A stretch of DNA of 25,826 nucleotides from CAYZAK01 sp964476445 (GTDB lineage Bacteria; CG03; SLGR01; JAGXOG01): positions 1-25,826 of the forward strand of contig CAYZAK010000028.1 in assembly GCA_964476445.1 (NCBI GenBank). The letters are read 5' to 3'. The notes beneath the pieces are model-generated. The model had not been told where the DNA came from and made no database searches. It saw nothing but the letters and a program-made list of their open reading frames with translations. Position 1 is the first letter of the stretch, and every line of letters begins with the position of its first letter. The translations under genes were made by a program, and so were the position numbers. Shown piece by piece: positions 1 through 8,325 of this stretch.

Positions 1-44
1 TCTGGAGTATTATACTTTTTTTAAGTGAGTGTTGCATTAGATTA

Positions 45-73
45 TTGAATCCGCCAAAGCAATATTAAATTAT
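45..73 (+). promoter_or_regulatory. Weak candidate promoter for the first operon
   Basis: A TTGAAT box (45-50) lies 17 bases before AATTAT (68-73); each matches the sigma-70 consensus at four of six positions. Transcription would start near 80, which fits translation from the ATG at 119 rather than the one at 77. The match is weak and AT-rich sequence gives such hits by chance. Confidence 0.25.
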
Positions 74-118
74 CTAATGAAAATTTATCCTATTATCTGT
101 CGAATTCTTACAATCCAG

Positions 119-1981
119 ATGAGAACTAATTATAAATTAAAGTTTTTGCTGCTAATTTACTTCTTATTGTTTGCTTTTACCTCAAATATTTATGCCCAGG
201 AATTTTCCAATGACGGAGGCGGGGGATGGCCGTTCCGGCGACAGATAAAAATTACCAATTCCACCGGCACGGTAAATAATGCAATAATTCCGGTTTCTCT
301 GTCAACATCTTCATTTGACTATGAAAAATTTCAACCCGGCGGCTACGATGTCCGCTTTTCAGGCGAAGACGGCAATGAACTTGATTTCTACAAATCTTTC
401 TGGAACCCTTCGTCCGTTTCCAAGTTCTGCGTAAAATTCAACACACTGACCGAATCAACAACATATTTTTACATTCATTTCGGTAATATACACGCCGAAA
501 ACAGTTCCCAAAAAGCCTCCGGTTTTTTTGAATGGAATTTCTCTTTTGAAGGTGATGACCCCGGCCCTGTTACCGATGATTTAAATAACTGGACCTTTGA
601 CCAGCCGGGAAGTTCCGATAACGTTGAATTCAGAATTTTCGATACCGTTTATAAGGAAGGAAGAAGGTCTTTATATACTGCCAGCGACGGTGCCGGTGAT
701 GAGGAATCCGGCTACTATAAAAGACTACAAACAATGGAATTTCCTCATCTAACAGGCTCCGGTAAACCCTACAATCACTGGGTGAGTTTTTATGTGTACA
801 TAAAAGAACGTCCGATTCCGGAATCACCGAGACCCCTGTTTTATCTCAGATCAAATTTACCGGCTATTCAAACCGGTATAGGCAACACAAATTTTCTGTT
901 TTACGACCCCAACATTTCTACTTATCACGATATTTCAACTTTCAGGGAGGGCCCTGAACATGAAACCGGCAGATGGCATGAAGTAAGTCTTTTAATAAAT
1001 CCGGGGACGGGCTATAAATTCTTTGCTGACGGGATAAGTAACGGGAACTTCTATAAATACAATCGTATGGACAAGAATTTAAGCAGAATTAGAGTCATTT
1101 TGCCGGATTACGACGTATCCGGCAGTGTTTATTTTGACAATATCCACGGCTACAGGGATTATAGTGTCGGAGATTTCATTGTAATTGATACTGGTTCAAC
1201 GGAGGATGATGAAGTTCCTTCGGGTGTGATTGATAATACTGCAAAGATAAACTTAACTATTCCAGAACATACAAGGGATTTTGTGACTGACAATAATTAT
1301 TACATGACTGCCGGGGAAGTTGATCGGCGTTTCGTTACCGACAGTTCTATTAAAGCAGCCCTGGGCGCTTTTGAAAATACCGCCCGGGCGGGGCGCAACA
1401 TTAAATCTTTTGAAGAAATGCTCCTGTTAATAACTTTACGGGATTATATCCACAGACCCGTCACTATCTACAGGGAGCTGAAACTGAAATTCACCGAAAT
1501 TAGTGAGCTGATCGAAGGTACGAACATAGCCCCCGAAAATTTAGCAGTCGTACATTTTACGGATACGGGAGTGTACTCCCTATTAGAGAATTATTCCGTT
1601 AATCCCGCAGGAGATTATCTTGAATTCGAGGCAGATGAATTTTCATATTTTCTGCCGACAGGCTACTATGCCTCCGGGGAGACGATGAGCGAGATAACCA
1701 ACCGCCCAAACCCTTTTAATCCTAATATTGAGGATACTCTTGTAGAATATACTTTAGAACAGGATACTGAAGTTACTCTCAGAATATTCAGTATAACCGG
1801 AGAATATATTTATTCAGAATCTTTCAATGCCGGAGAAAATGGGGGTAAACACGGCTTAAATGAATTTACTTGGGATGGTAAAAACAAACGGGGGATGACT
1901 GTAGCCAACGGGACTTATCTTCTTTATATTGAAACCGGAAGGGGACATTCCCGGAAACGGTTAATAAGTGTGGTTAAATAA
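119..1981 (+). CDS. Secreted DUF2341/LamG-like protein with FlgD-type C-terminal tail
   Basis: Probably an exported surface or cell-envelope protein; its ligand is unknown. From the ATG at 119 it has 620 residues. Residues 1-27 are a signal peptide (basic start, long hydrophobic core, cleavage near Tyr-Ala-Gln). Residues about 35-125 match the DUF2341 pattern (W-x-x-R-x-x-I-x-I-T-N, IPV, FDY, D-V-R-F, closing H-F-G-N). Residues 140-360 look like a concanavalin/LamG-type beta-sandwich, ending in a Y-F-D-N-I strand typical of that fold. Residues 375-515 are an unassigned beta domain. Residues about 528-620 are a FlgD-like Ig domain opening with N-R-P-N-P-F-N-P and containing N-G-T-Y-L-L-Y. An in-frame ATG at 77 would add 14 residues before the basic n-region; 119 gives the better signal peptide. 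Neither start has a clear ribosome site. The next gene begins one base after the stop. The domain calls are firm; the role is inferred. Confidence 0.85.
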   Translation: MRTNYKLKFLLLIYFLLFAFTSNIYAQEFSNDGGGGWPFRRQIKITNSTGTVNNAIIPVSLSTSSFDYEKFQPGGYDVRFSGEDGNELDFYKSFWNPSSVSKFCVKFNTLTESTTYFYIHFGNIHAENSSQKASGFFEWNFSFEGDDPGPVTDDLNNWTFDQPGSSDNVEFRIFDTVYKEGRRSLYTASDGAGDEESGYYKRLQTMEFPHLTGSGKPYNHWVSFYVYIKERPIPESPRPLFYLRSNLPAIQTGIGNTNFLFYDPNISTYHDISTFREGPEHETGRWHEVSLLINPGTGYKFFADGISNGNFYKYNRMDKNLSRIRVILPDYDVSGSVYFDNIHGYRDYSVGDFIVIDTGSTEDDEVPSGVIDNTAKINLTIPEHTRDFVTDNNYYMTAGEVDRRFVTDSSIKAALGAFENTARAGRNIKSFEEMLLLITLRDYIHRPVTIYRELKLKFTEISELIEGTNIAPENLAVVHFTDTGVYSLLENYSVNPAGDYLEFEADEFSYFLPTGYYASGETMSEITNRPNPFNPNIEDTLVEYTLEQDTEVTLRIFSITGEYIYSESFNAGENGGKHGLNEFTWDGKNKRGMTVANGTYLLYIETGRGHSRKRLISVVK

Positions 1982-1982
1982 T

Positions 1983-3386
1983 ATGCATATTTTTAAAACT
2001 ATAACCGGAACATCTTTATTAATATTACTAATTGTAATCCCCGGTAGATGTTACTTACCCGCCCGGCCATGGGGAGGATACCCGGGAGAGGGTTTTGAAA
2101 AAGTTTCAGACGCCTACATTTCCGGTAGAGGAGGCGCCTCCTGCGCACTCTCCATGAATAGTTTTAACATTAACAACCCCGCTGGTACCGGTAAAATTTT
2201 TGGACCGAACTTGCTGCTTTCATACGGCTCTCTTCTCGGAGGCGCCAGCTTTTCATTTTTAAATTTTTCCAGTCCATTTTTATATGGAAATTTTTCTTTT
2301 TCACGTGCAAATATTGGCGTCGATGATATACAAAAGACAACAGCATTCGGGAAAACTATTACCACTATTAAAGATGAACAGACCCGTAATTTTCTCTCTT
2401 ACTCCCAGAATGTAACCGACGAGTTAAAAGTAGGGGGATCCGTGGGAATACTTTCTCATAAAATTGATATTTATGAAGATACAGACTTTTTCCTGGACAG
2501 CGGGCTATTATATAAGCCCGACTTTTTTTCGGATTTATCTGGCGGAATTTCCGTAGAAAATATTATATCCCCCTCAATAAAATTGAAAGATACATCCGAA
2601 AATTACCCTTTAAACCTGAGAGTAGGACTGGCATATAAAATTAATGAACCTCGATTTGTTGTTAGCGCCGACGGAAAAATAATGGATGTTTTAGGCAAGT
2701 ATTCTCATTACCGTTCTTTTAAAGGATCTTTAGGAATTGGATATACTTACGAACCATTAACCCTCAAAGTTGGGTTAAACCATCGTGAATTAAGCGCCGG
2801 CTTTGACCTGTACTTAGATTTTGTTAATGTTAATATAGGATACAGTGTCAATTATAATGCCTTAGGTTTAATACATAATTTTACTATAAAAAGCGGTCTA
2901 GCCTTGGGACTGGATTCGGAAGAACGAAAAGTTGTCGAGGAATACAGAAGAAATAAAGAAATAAGAGAAATTTTACTGCGGGCTTCACGTAAAAAGGAAG
3001 AAGAAAAATACAAAGCGGCAAGTGCCCTTCTTAATAATTTACTAAATATCCAACCTGAACATGAAGAAGCTTTAAAACTCAAAGAAGAATCAACAAACCG
3101 CCTTAACCGCAGGAAAGCTAAAAAAATATTTGACCGGGGACTTACTGAAGAATTAGCCAGTCACTCTGACAGGGCCGTGGAACTGTTCCGGAAAGCAACC
3201 GGTTTATGGGAAAACATATCTAGTTTTAAAGAAAAAGAATATTTTGAAAAAGCTGTGCGCTACATAGATGAAGGAGAACTGGAAAACGGGAGGAAGAAAA
3301 TAGAAAAAGTTATTATTATAAATCCCGATAACCGGCGGGCACAGGAGATGTATATAAGGATAAGGCGTCTGAAGGAGATGGAATGA
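1983..3386 (+). CDS. PorV/PorQ-like outer-membrane barrel fused to a TPR-like tail
   Basis: Predicted outer-membrane protein. A signal peptide (residues 1-23) precedes a region with the PorV/PorQ signature: S-G-R-G-G-A near the N-terminus, a short N-N-P-A-G motif, then alternating amphipathic beta strands to about residue 305. The last 160 residues are charged and helical. They contain TPR-like units, for example one around A-L-L-N-N-L-L-N-I-Q-P-E and a final one ending I-I-I-N-P-D-N-R-R-A. This tail should lie in the periplasm. The ATG at 1983 is chosen over an in-frame GTG at 1968 because it begins one base after the upstream stop and gives a cleaner signal peptide. The 3' end overlaps the next gene by 4 bases (ATGA). 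In Bacteroidota PorV carries type IX cargo to the surface. Here it follows a FlgD-tailed protein, so a similar partnership is plausible but unproven. Confidence 0.8.
   Translation: MHIFKTITGTSLLILLIVIPGRCYLPARPWGGYPGEGFEKVSDAYISGRGGASCALSMNSFNINNPAGTGKIFGPNLLLSYGSLLGGASFSFLNFSSPFLYGNFSFSRANIGVDDIQKTTAFGKTITTIKDEQTRNFLSYSQNVTDELKVGGSVGILSHKIDIYEDTDFFLDSGLLYKPDFFSDLSGGISVENIISPSIKLKDTSENYPLNLRVGLAYKINEPRFVVSADGKIMDVLGKYSHYRSFKGSLGIGYTYEPLTLKVGLNHRELSAGFDLYLDFVNVNIGYSVNYNALGLIHNFTIKSGLALGLDSEERKVVEEYRRNKEIREILLRASRKKEEEKYKAASALLNNLLNIQPEHEEALKLKEESTNRLNRRKAKKIFDRGLTEELASHSDRAVELFRKATGLWENISSFKEKEYFEKAVRYIDEGELENGRKKIEKVIIINPDNRRAQEMYIRIRRLKEME
3372..3377 (+). promoter_or_regulatory. Strong Shine-Dalgarno inside the upstream gene's end
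   Basis: AAGGAG lies 5 bases before the ATG at 3383, inside the last codons of the upstream barrel gene. With the 4-base ATGA overlap it fixes the start of the TPR/HEAT gene and suggests coupled translation. Confidence 0.8.
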
Positions 3387-5002
3387 AAATTTTATTATTA
3401 TTTGGTATGATTCTAGCTATATTCTTTCCTTCTCCGACCGAAGCCGATATTTCCGGAAGGTACCGGAAACAGGCCACTTCTTGTTACATAGACGGGGATT
3501 ATGAAGCTGCCCTGGATAGAATCCGCACCGCTTACAATATGAATCCCGACAGCGAAAAAAACAGAGATTTCTATCTGCAGATGATAGTCGAAACCGCAAG
3601 GTACAACTACGACAGCGGTCAGTACGAGGCCGCTCTCGAGATACTGAAGGAAGGCCGGGAGATTGAACCCGAAAATGATGCCATAGCCGAACTAATCCGG
3701 TCCGTAAACGATAGGTTGCGTCCGGAACCACCCGGGCGAGTTGCAGACCGGGAGGCAGAGATCCGGCGAGAAGTTGAGCGGAGAGTGGCCGCTTTCAGGA
3801 GAGAACACCTTGAAAGGGCACGCCAGCGGGAAGACGAGGAAACGTTTGCCGAACTGAAAAATATTATCAGGCAATCTGATGAAAGAATCGCCGGACTTCA
3901 CGAACTTTTGGAAGAAGAAAGAGGCTCGCCCTTTTACTATGTAGCAATTTTTACCGTTCTGATCGCCGGTGGAGTAACTTTAATAATATTGCACCAGAAA
4001 AATACTTTGAAAAAAATGGCTCTCTTCCAAAAAAAATTAATGGATACAATGTTAGACCGCCAAAAAGCTTTAACTCGTGGAAAAGGTAAAGCCCGGCTTA
4101 AACGGGATGACTCCAATAAACTTGAACATAAAATTAACACACCTCTATCCAATACTAAAAATAAAATTAGTATCGAATCCATGATTACTGACTCCCATCC
4201 CAGAGTAAGAGCTAAGGGGGTAGAAATTATTGACGCAGAATTAATGGAGGAAGATAACCTTAATAAGGATACGGCAGAAAATATTTTAAAACCTTTTCTT
4301 AAAGATGAAAATAACCGGGTTAAGGGTAATGCCGTTCTATCACTTCACAGGTACCATCCTGACAAAGCTTTCATAATAACCCGGGAAATGGCGAACAGTA
4401 ACGACCAAGATATGAGGGTGACCGCAGCCTGGCTTGTAGGAGACTTTGAGGATAGTAACAGGTTAGTAAAATCCATAAATATTTTAAAAAGACTAGTCAA
4501 CGATACCAATCATCATATCCGACGCCGGGCGGTCTTGAGCTTAGCAAAACTTAATGAAACCCAGAAAGAAAATCTCAGCGATACAGAAAAAAAAGAAGTT
4601 AATACTATGCTTGAAAAACATGGCTCTAATATTGAAAAATACCTGGAGGAAATTTACGGATCCCATAAGGAAAAAGAACAGATTAACAAGAATAATATTT
4701 TAACTGCAAAAAATTTAGACAAAGTTATAAACCAGTTCCAAACCGATTCGGAAAGGGAACAGTTTTTAAACAAACAATTAAATGAAATAGAAAATAAAAT
4801 GTCCGAAGAGCACATTGAAAGTAAATTGCTCCGTAGTACTTACCGGAAAGTATTGCTTTTACAAATATTAACAGAAAAAATAGAAAATGAAGAGACTAAA
4901 AAGAAAAAGATAAAACGGATTAGAAAAAACAAAGAAAAACTTCAAGAATTAAAAAATCTTGAAGAAAGAATAAAAAAAATAAAAACCCAGATTAAGGATT
5001 AA
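3383..5002 (+). CDS. Membrane-anchored TPR/HEAT-repeat scaffold protein
   Basis: No enzymatic motif is visible; the architecture suggests a protein-interaction scaffold. Of 539 residues, 1-21 are a signal peptide or signal anchor. Residues 24-112 hold TPR-like helices (G-D-Y-E-A-A-L, then G-Q-Y-E-A-A-L, each followed by N-P-D or E-P-E). Residues 118-180 are a highly charged coiled coil. Residues 184-203 are one transmembrane helix. Residues 264-395 hold HEAT-like repeats (S-H-P-R-V-R-A-K-G-V, then N-R-V-K-G-N-A-V, D-M-R-V-T-A-A-W and H-I-R-R-R-A-V). Residues 430-539 are Lys/Glu-rich coiled coil. The probable topology is periplasmic TPR and cytoplasmic HEAT. It overlaps the barrel gene by 4 bases and may act with that barrel's TPR tail. 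Base composition changes sharply mid-gene: hand counts give 35 G/C of 60 at 3601-3660 but 15 of 60 at 4741-4800, so the halves may have different origins. Confidence 0.75.
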   Translation: MKILLLFGMILAIFFPSPTEADISGRYRKQATSCYIDGDYEAALDRIRTAYNMNPDSEKNRDFYLQMIVETARYNYDSGQYEAALEILKEGREIEPENDAIAELIRSVNDRLRPEPPGRVADREAEIRREVERRVAAFRREHLERARQREDEETFAELKNIIRQSDERIAGLHELLEEERGSPFYYVAIFTVLIAGGVTLIILHQKNTLKKMALFQKKLMDTMLDRQKALTRGKGKARLKRDDSNKLEHKINTPLSNTKNKISIESMITDSHPRVRAKGVEIIDAELMEEDNLNKDTAENILKPFLKDENNRVKGNAVLSLHRYHPDKAFIITREMANSNDQDMRVTAAWLVGDFEDSNRLVKSINILKRLVNDTNHHIRRRAVLSLAKLNETQKENLSDTEKKEVNTMLEKHGSNIEKYLEEIYGSHKEKEQINKNNILTAKNLDKVINQFQTDSEREQFLNKQLNEIENKMSEEHIESKLLRSTYRKVLLLQILTEKIENEETKKKKIKRIRKNKEKLQELKNLEERIKKIKTQIKD

Positions 5003-5017
5003 TAATTTAATTTAATA

Positions 5018-5046
5018 TTGTGTTATTCTTACTCATATATTATAAA
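5018..5046 (+). promoter_or_regulatory. Candidate sigma-70-type promoter for the receiver gene
   Basis: TTGTGT (5018-5023, three of six matches) and TATAAA (5041-5046, five of six) are separated by 17 bases in the 130-base gap before the receiver gene. This would leave a leader of about 80 bases. The -10 box is good and the -35 box weak. Confidence 0.38.
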
Positions 5047-5116
5047 TTATTTAAAAACAAAAAGAGGACTATTTAAAAACACTACAAAATTTATAGTAAT
5101 GATTTTAGTTAAAAAG

Positions 5117-5124
5117 AAAGGTGG
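5117..5124 (+). promoter_or_regulatory. Shine-Dalgarno deciding the start at 5133
   Basis: AAAGGTGG lies 8 bases before the ATG at 5133. The in-frame GTG at 5121 sits inside this motif, so it is unlikely to be the start. Confidence 0.75.
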
Positions 5125-5132
5125 AAATAGCG

Positions 5133-5519
5133 ATGACGAAAAATAGACCAAGAATACTTATTATTGATGATGATACAGGGACAATAGAGTTACTTACACA
5201 TAAACTTTCCATGGAAGGATATGTTGTTATAAGCGCTCAAAATGGCAAAGACGGATTAGCGAAAGCCTCAAAAGTTAAACCGGCTGTATGTATCTTAGAT
5301 ATAAAGTTGCCGGGAATGAACGGCACCGAAGTTCTCGGTAAATTGAAAGAATTGGACCCTAATCTTGAAGTAATTATGGCTACGGCTCACGCTGATATTG
5401 AAACGGTAGATGTAAGTCTCCGTAAAAATGCGTTTGATTATCTCCTTAAACCGTTTGATATTGAATATCTTGTTTCAATGATTAAAAGAGCACTTGAAAA
5501 TCAAAAGTTACAGGAATGA
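5133..5519 (+). CDS. Stand-alone response regulator (receiver domain only)
   Basis: A CheY-like receiver of 128 residues with no output domain. It would take a phosphoryl group from a histidine kinase or phosphotransfer protein and signal through protein contacts in the cytoplasm. All key residues are present: the acidic cluster D12-D14, the phosphoacceptor D56 in L-D-I-K-L-P-G-M-N-G, the switch threonine T84 and the lysine K106 in L-K-P-F. The ATG at 5133 is chosen because of the ribosome site at 5117-5124. The gene has its own upstream gap and candidate promoter, so it is probably transcribed separately from the scaffold operon. It converges on the polysaccharide operon. No kinase is encoded in the window. 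The family is certain; the pathway is unknown. Confidence 0.93.
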   Translation: MTKNRPRILIIDDDTGTIELLTHKLSMEGYVVISAQNGKDGLAKASKVKPAVCILDIKLPGMNGTEVLGKLKELDPNLEVIMATAHADIETVDVSLRKNAFDYLLKPFDIEYLVSMIKRALENQKLQE

Positions 5520-5546
5520 CCTTTACTCTAAATAATTAATTTTTAT

Positions 5547-5572
5547 GCAGCGGGGTAAATACCGCCCGCTGC
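5547..5572. terminator. GC-rich hairpin between convergent genes
   Basis: GCAGCGGG (5547-5554) and CCCGCTGC (5565-5572) form a perfect 8-bp stem. The intervening bases can extend pairing (GGTA with TACC) around a small bulge. The hairpin lies between the stops of the plus-strand receiver gene (5519) and the minus-strand ABC gene (5635). A bidirectional terminator is the obvious role, but there is no strong U-tract on either side; the minus side reads ATAAAAATTAATT. It may therefore act as an mRNA end-stabiliser instead. Confidence 0.45.
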
Positions 5573-5634
5573 AAAGTGGTTATAGCAGTCTTCGGTTCGG
5601 CTAACTTTTATATGTACTAAAATTTTCTTCATCC

Positions 5635-7440
5635 CTATCTCCCTTCACGGGCCATCTTTTGGAACTTCTTGTTATTTTCCATCAGCTCCTCAAATTTACC
5701 GCTTTCAACTATCCTTCCGTTATCTAAAAAATTAATTACATCACAGTTCCTTACCGTTGTCAATCTGTGGGCAATCATGATGAGTGTCTTTGTTTTCCCT
5801 ACATTTCTGATTGCCTTCAGAACGGCCTCTTCGGTCGCTCCGTCAAGATTACTTGTCGCTTCATCAAGAACCAAAACCTCAGGGTCCCTATAAAGCGCCC
5901 GGGCTATCCCTATCCTCTGTTTCTGTCCGCCGCTGAGTTTTATTCCCCTTTCCCCTATTACAGTATCATAACTTTTAGATAGATTCTTTACTACAAAATC
6001 ATGTATATTGGCAATCTTTGCCGATTTTATGATTTTATCCATGTCAATTTTATTCTTGGGCACGCCAAATGCAATATTACTTGCTACCGTATCATCCTGA
6101 AGATATATTTCCTGGGGGATATAGCCTAAGTTTTGCTGCCAGTTCAGAAGGTTTTTATCGGTTATCTCTACCCCGTCGGCAAACATCTTTCCGCTCTGTG
6201 GTCTTAACAGACCTAGTATTATATCCACCACCGTTGTTTTTCCCACTCCGGTCTCCCCGGCAAAAGCAATTGAGCTTGAGGCTTCTATTTTTAAATTTAA
6301 GTCTTTAATCACGGCCTCATACGTTCCCGGATAACTGAACGTAATATTTTTAAGTTTTAAATTATTTTTAAGATCAAGTGGCCCAATTTTTTTTCTGTCG
6401 GATTTTTTAATTCTTTCTTTTTTAGAGGAATCCTTAAGGTCGCGAGAAAGGGTATTTATGGCCTGAGTATTGTACCTTATTGTGGTAACATTCCTGAAAA
6501 TTCCCTGGAGGGAGGGCATAAGCCGTCGCATGGCAAAAGCGTAAAGACCTATTATGGGAATAGCTGTTTCAAGGCCCGTTCCGGAGACAATAAGGTAAAG
6601 AACTATTACCATTATTCCCCCGAAAGCAATTATTTCCATGAAAAAATAGGGGACCGAAGAAAGGGTTTTAAAAAAAGCCAGATGTTTTTCGTACAACGAT
6701 GAATTTCTTGAATACCGGGAAAGAAAAACATCCACACATCCCATAAGCTTAAGCTGTTTTATACCCCCGAACGCTTCATTGACCGCCTTGTACCTTAACG
6801 TATTGAACTTAAATCTCAGCTGGCCCCGGTAATCCATTTTATTCTTTATAGATTTATAGATGATACAGTAAGCGCCACCGAGTATTACAAGTACTATAAC
6901 CGAAAGCATGGGGTCGGTTGTAAAAAGCAGGATAAAAATAAAAAGGGCAATAAAAAAATTAGACACTATATGAAGTATCGGATACATAACCCCGTTTACA
7001 ACCTGCTGCACTTCGGAAAGAATGTTTTTACCCAGGTCCGCGGAATTCTTATCAAGGAAAAAAACATAAGGTCTATTAATATAACTATTCAGAAGCCGTT
7101 TTGATATTCTGAAATTTTGTCCCCCTGTAAACCGGTACATACCCCATAACTTTAATGATTTTAATGAATTGCCGGCGACTAGTATTATAAGAACCAGGAC
7201 GCCTATGAATATAAGAAAACTGTTTGTACTTTGAAAATTAAACGTGGAATATAAAAATGAAAGCAACCGGTTGGTATGAATAGTTTGGGGATTTGTAACT
7301 ACCGAAAGAAAAGGCATTATCGAGGCCACCCCCGCTACTTCAATTAAAGCCGAGACCACCATCAAACAAAATATAATATACATTTTACGTCGCTCAGCGG
7401 AAGTGAGGATCAAATACATTTTTTTTATAATTTTAATCAC
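5635..7440 (-). CDS. ABC exporter, fused permease and ATPase
   Basis: A half-transporter of 601 residues in the inner membrane, which would work as a homodimer. Residues about 20-310 hold a six-helix exporter-type membrane domain. Residues 360-600 are the ATPase, with Walker A G-E-T-G-V-G-K-T at 395-402, Q-loop Q443, signature L-S-G-G-Q at 502-506, Walker B V-L-V-L-D-E at 522-527 and switch histidine H558. All catalytic elements are intact. The GTG start at 7440 comes 3 bases after the REC-GAF stop and is preceded by GGGAG; an ATG at residue 8 is an alternative. As the last gene of the polysaccharide operon, it may move a lipid-linked saccharide or lipid, as MsbA-, PglK- and WlaB-type exporters do. 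No Wzx flippase is seen here, so it could fill that role. The substrate is inferred only. Confidence 0.88.
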   Translation of the reverse strand: MIKIIKKMYLILTSAERRKMYIIFCLMVVSALIEVAGVASIMPFLSVVTNPQTIHTNRLLSFLYSTFNFQSTNSFLIFIGVLVLIILVAGNSLKSLKLWGMYRFTGGQNFRISKRLLNSYINRPYVFFLDKNSADLGKNILSEVQQVVNGVMYPILHIVSNFFIALFIFILLFTTDPMLSVIVLVILGGAYCIIYKSIKNKMDYRGQLRFKFNTLRYKAVNEAFGGIKQLKLMGCVDVFLSRYSRNSSLYEKHLAFFKTLSSVPYFFMEIIAFGGIMVIVLYLIVSGTGLETAIPIIGLYAFAMRRLMPSLQGIFRNVTTIRYNTQAINTLSRDLKDSSKKERIKKSDRKKIGPLDLKNNLKLKNITFSYPGTYEAVIKDLNLKIEASSSIAFAGETGVGKTTVVDIILGLLRPQSGKMFADGVEITDKNLLNWQQNLGYIPQEIYLQDDTVASNIAFGVPKNKIDMDKIIKSAKIANIHDFVVKNLSKSYDTVIGERGIKLSGGQKQRIGIARALYRDPEVLVLDEATSNLDGATEEAVLKAIRNVGKTKTLIMIAHRLTTVRNCDVINFLDNGRIVESGKFEELMENNKKFQKMAREGR

Positions 7441-7443
7441 TTT

Positions 7444-8322
7444 TTATTTTACTCCCGGTTTGGTTGATTCAATGCTTATCGAAGCGTCGTCGGCCAGTAT
7501 TTCAACTACAAATAGATCCTTTTCTGTGAAATCGTCGTCGATTTCCGTCCGTTTTAGATTAATCACTCCTATTACTTTATTTTTTATAACCATGGGTATA
7601 CTCATTCCTGAATGGATATCTTCATATTTTTTCATATTTTTAAACCAGTCCCGGGAGCGTACTTTATCATCCACCAGTATTGACTTTTTACGTTCCATCG
7701 CCCGGCCGCAAACCCTCTGACCGGATTCGAATGTTTTCCCCACAGCCCGTTTGCTGCGGCTCCCGGCAGCGGCTTTTATTACAAGCTTTCCGGTATCTTC
7801 TTCTACAAGAGCTAAAGATCCTCCGTCAGCATTAACTGTTTTTATGGCTATATTTAATATCATGTTTATTATCTCATCCAGTTTTTTATCGGAAATTATG
7901 GCTCGGGAAGCTTTATGAAGAGCTATTAAACTACCCAGTCGGTTGCTGTCTTTTTCTAACCGATGAAGTTGCTTAACTTTTTCTATGGCTCCGACAAGTT
8001 CTACTCTTTTAAAAGGCTTGTAAACATAGTAACAGGCTCCCTTATCTACAGCCTCAAAGGTGCTGTCTTTATCTTTCATGGTACTGGCTATTATTACTTT
8101 TGTATCCGGATATTTTTGGCCTATAATTTCGGTAAGTTCAATTCCGTCCATGCCGGGCATAACTATATCCACTATGGCCAGTTTAAATTTTTCTTCTTCT
8201 AAAATTTTTAGAGCCTGCCGGGGGGATTTTGCGCCTTTTACGCCGTAACCCTCATTTTCAAGTATCACTCTTAAAAGTTTGCGGATATTTTTTTCATCAT
8301 CTACTATGAGAATTTTTTCCAT
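7444..8322 (-). CDS. REC-GAF response regulator
   Basis: A cytoplasmic signalling protein of 292 residues. The receiver domain (1-120) has acidic residues D8/D9, phosphoacceptor D52 in V-D-I-V-M-P-G-M-D-G, switch residue S80 or T81, and K102 in Y-K-P-F. A GAF domain follows (about 147-285), with N-A-D-G-G-S-L-A-L-V near its start and I-G-V-I-N-L in its closing strands. There is no DNA-binding, GGDEF, HD-GYP or kinase output domain after the GAF, so the GAF is the terminal module. It may bind a small ligand or act as a dimer switch. An AAGGAG site (minus strand, 8335-8340) lies 12 bases before the ATG. Three bases separate it from the ligase gene upstream and three from the ABC gene downstream, placing it firmly in the polysaccharide operon. 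Confidence 0.9.
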   Translation of the reverse strand: MEKILIVDDEKNIRKLLRVILENEGYGVKGAKSPRQALKILEEEKFKLAIVDIVMPGMDGIELTEIIGQKYPDTKVIIASTMKDKDSTFEAVDKGACYYVYKPFKRVELVGAIEKVKQLHRLEKDSNRLGSLIALHKASRAIISDKKLDEIINMILNIAIKTVNADGGSLALVEEDTGKLVIKAAAGSRSKRAVGKTFESGQRVCGRAMERKKSILVDDKVRSRDWFKNMKKYEDIHSGMSIPMVIKNKVIGVINLKRTEIDDDFTEKDLFVVEILADDASISIESTKPGVK

Positions 8323-8325
8323 CTC

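Noticed and set aside
1968..1982. GTG at 1968 as start of the first barrel gene
   Set aside because: It would overlap the upstream gene and lengthen the signal peptide; the ATG at 1983 fits better.
3417..3731. Minus-strand ORF of 104 codons opposite the TPR/HEAT gene
   Set aside because: Arg/Cys-rich shadow of the GC-rich half of the real gene; no ribosome site or family motif.
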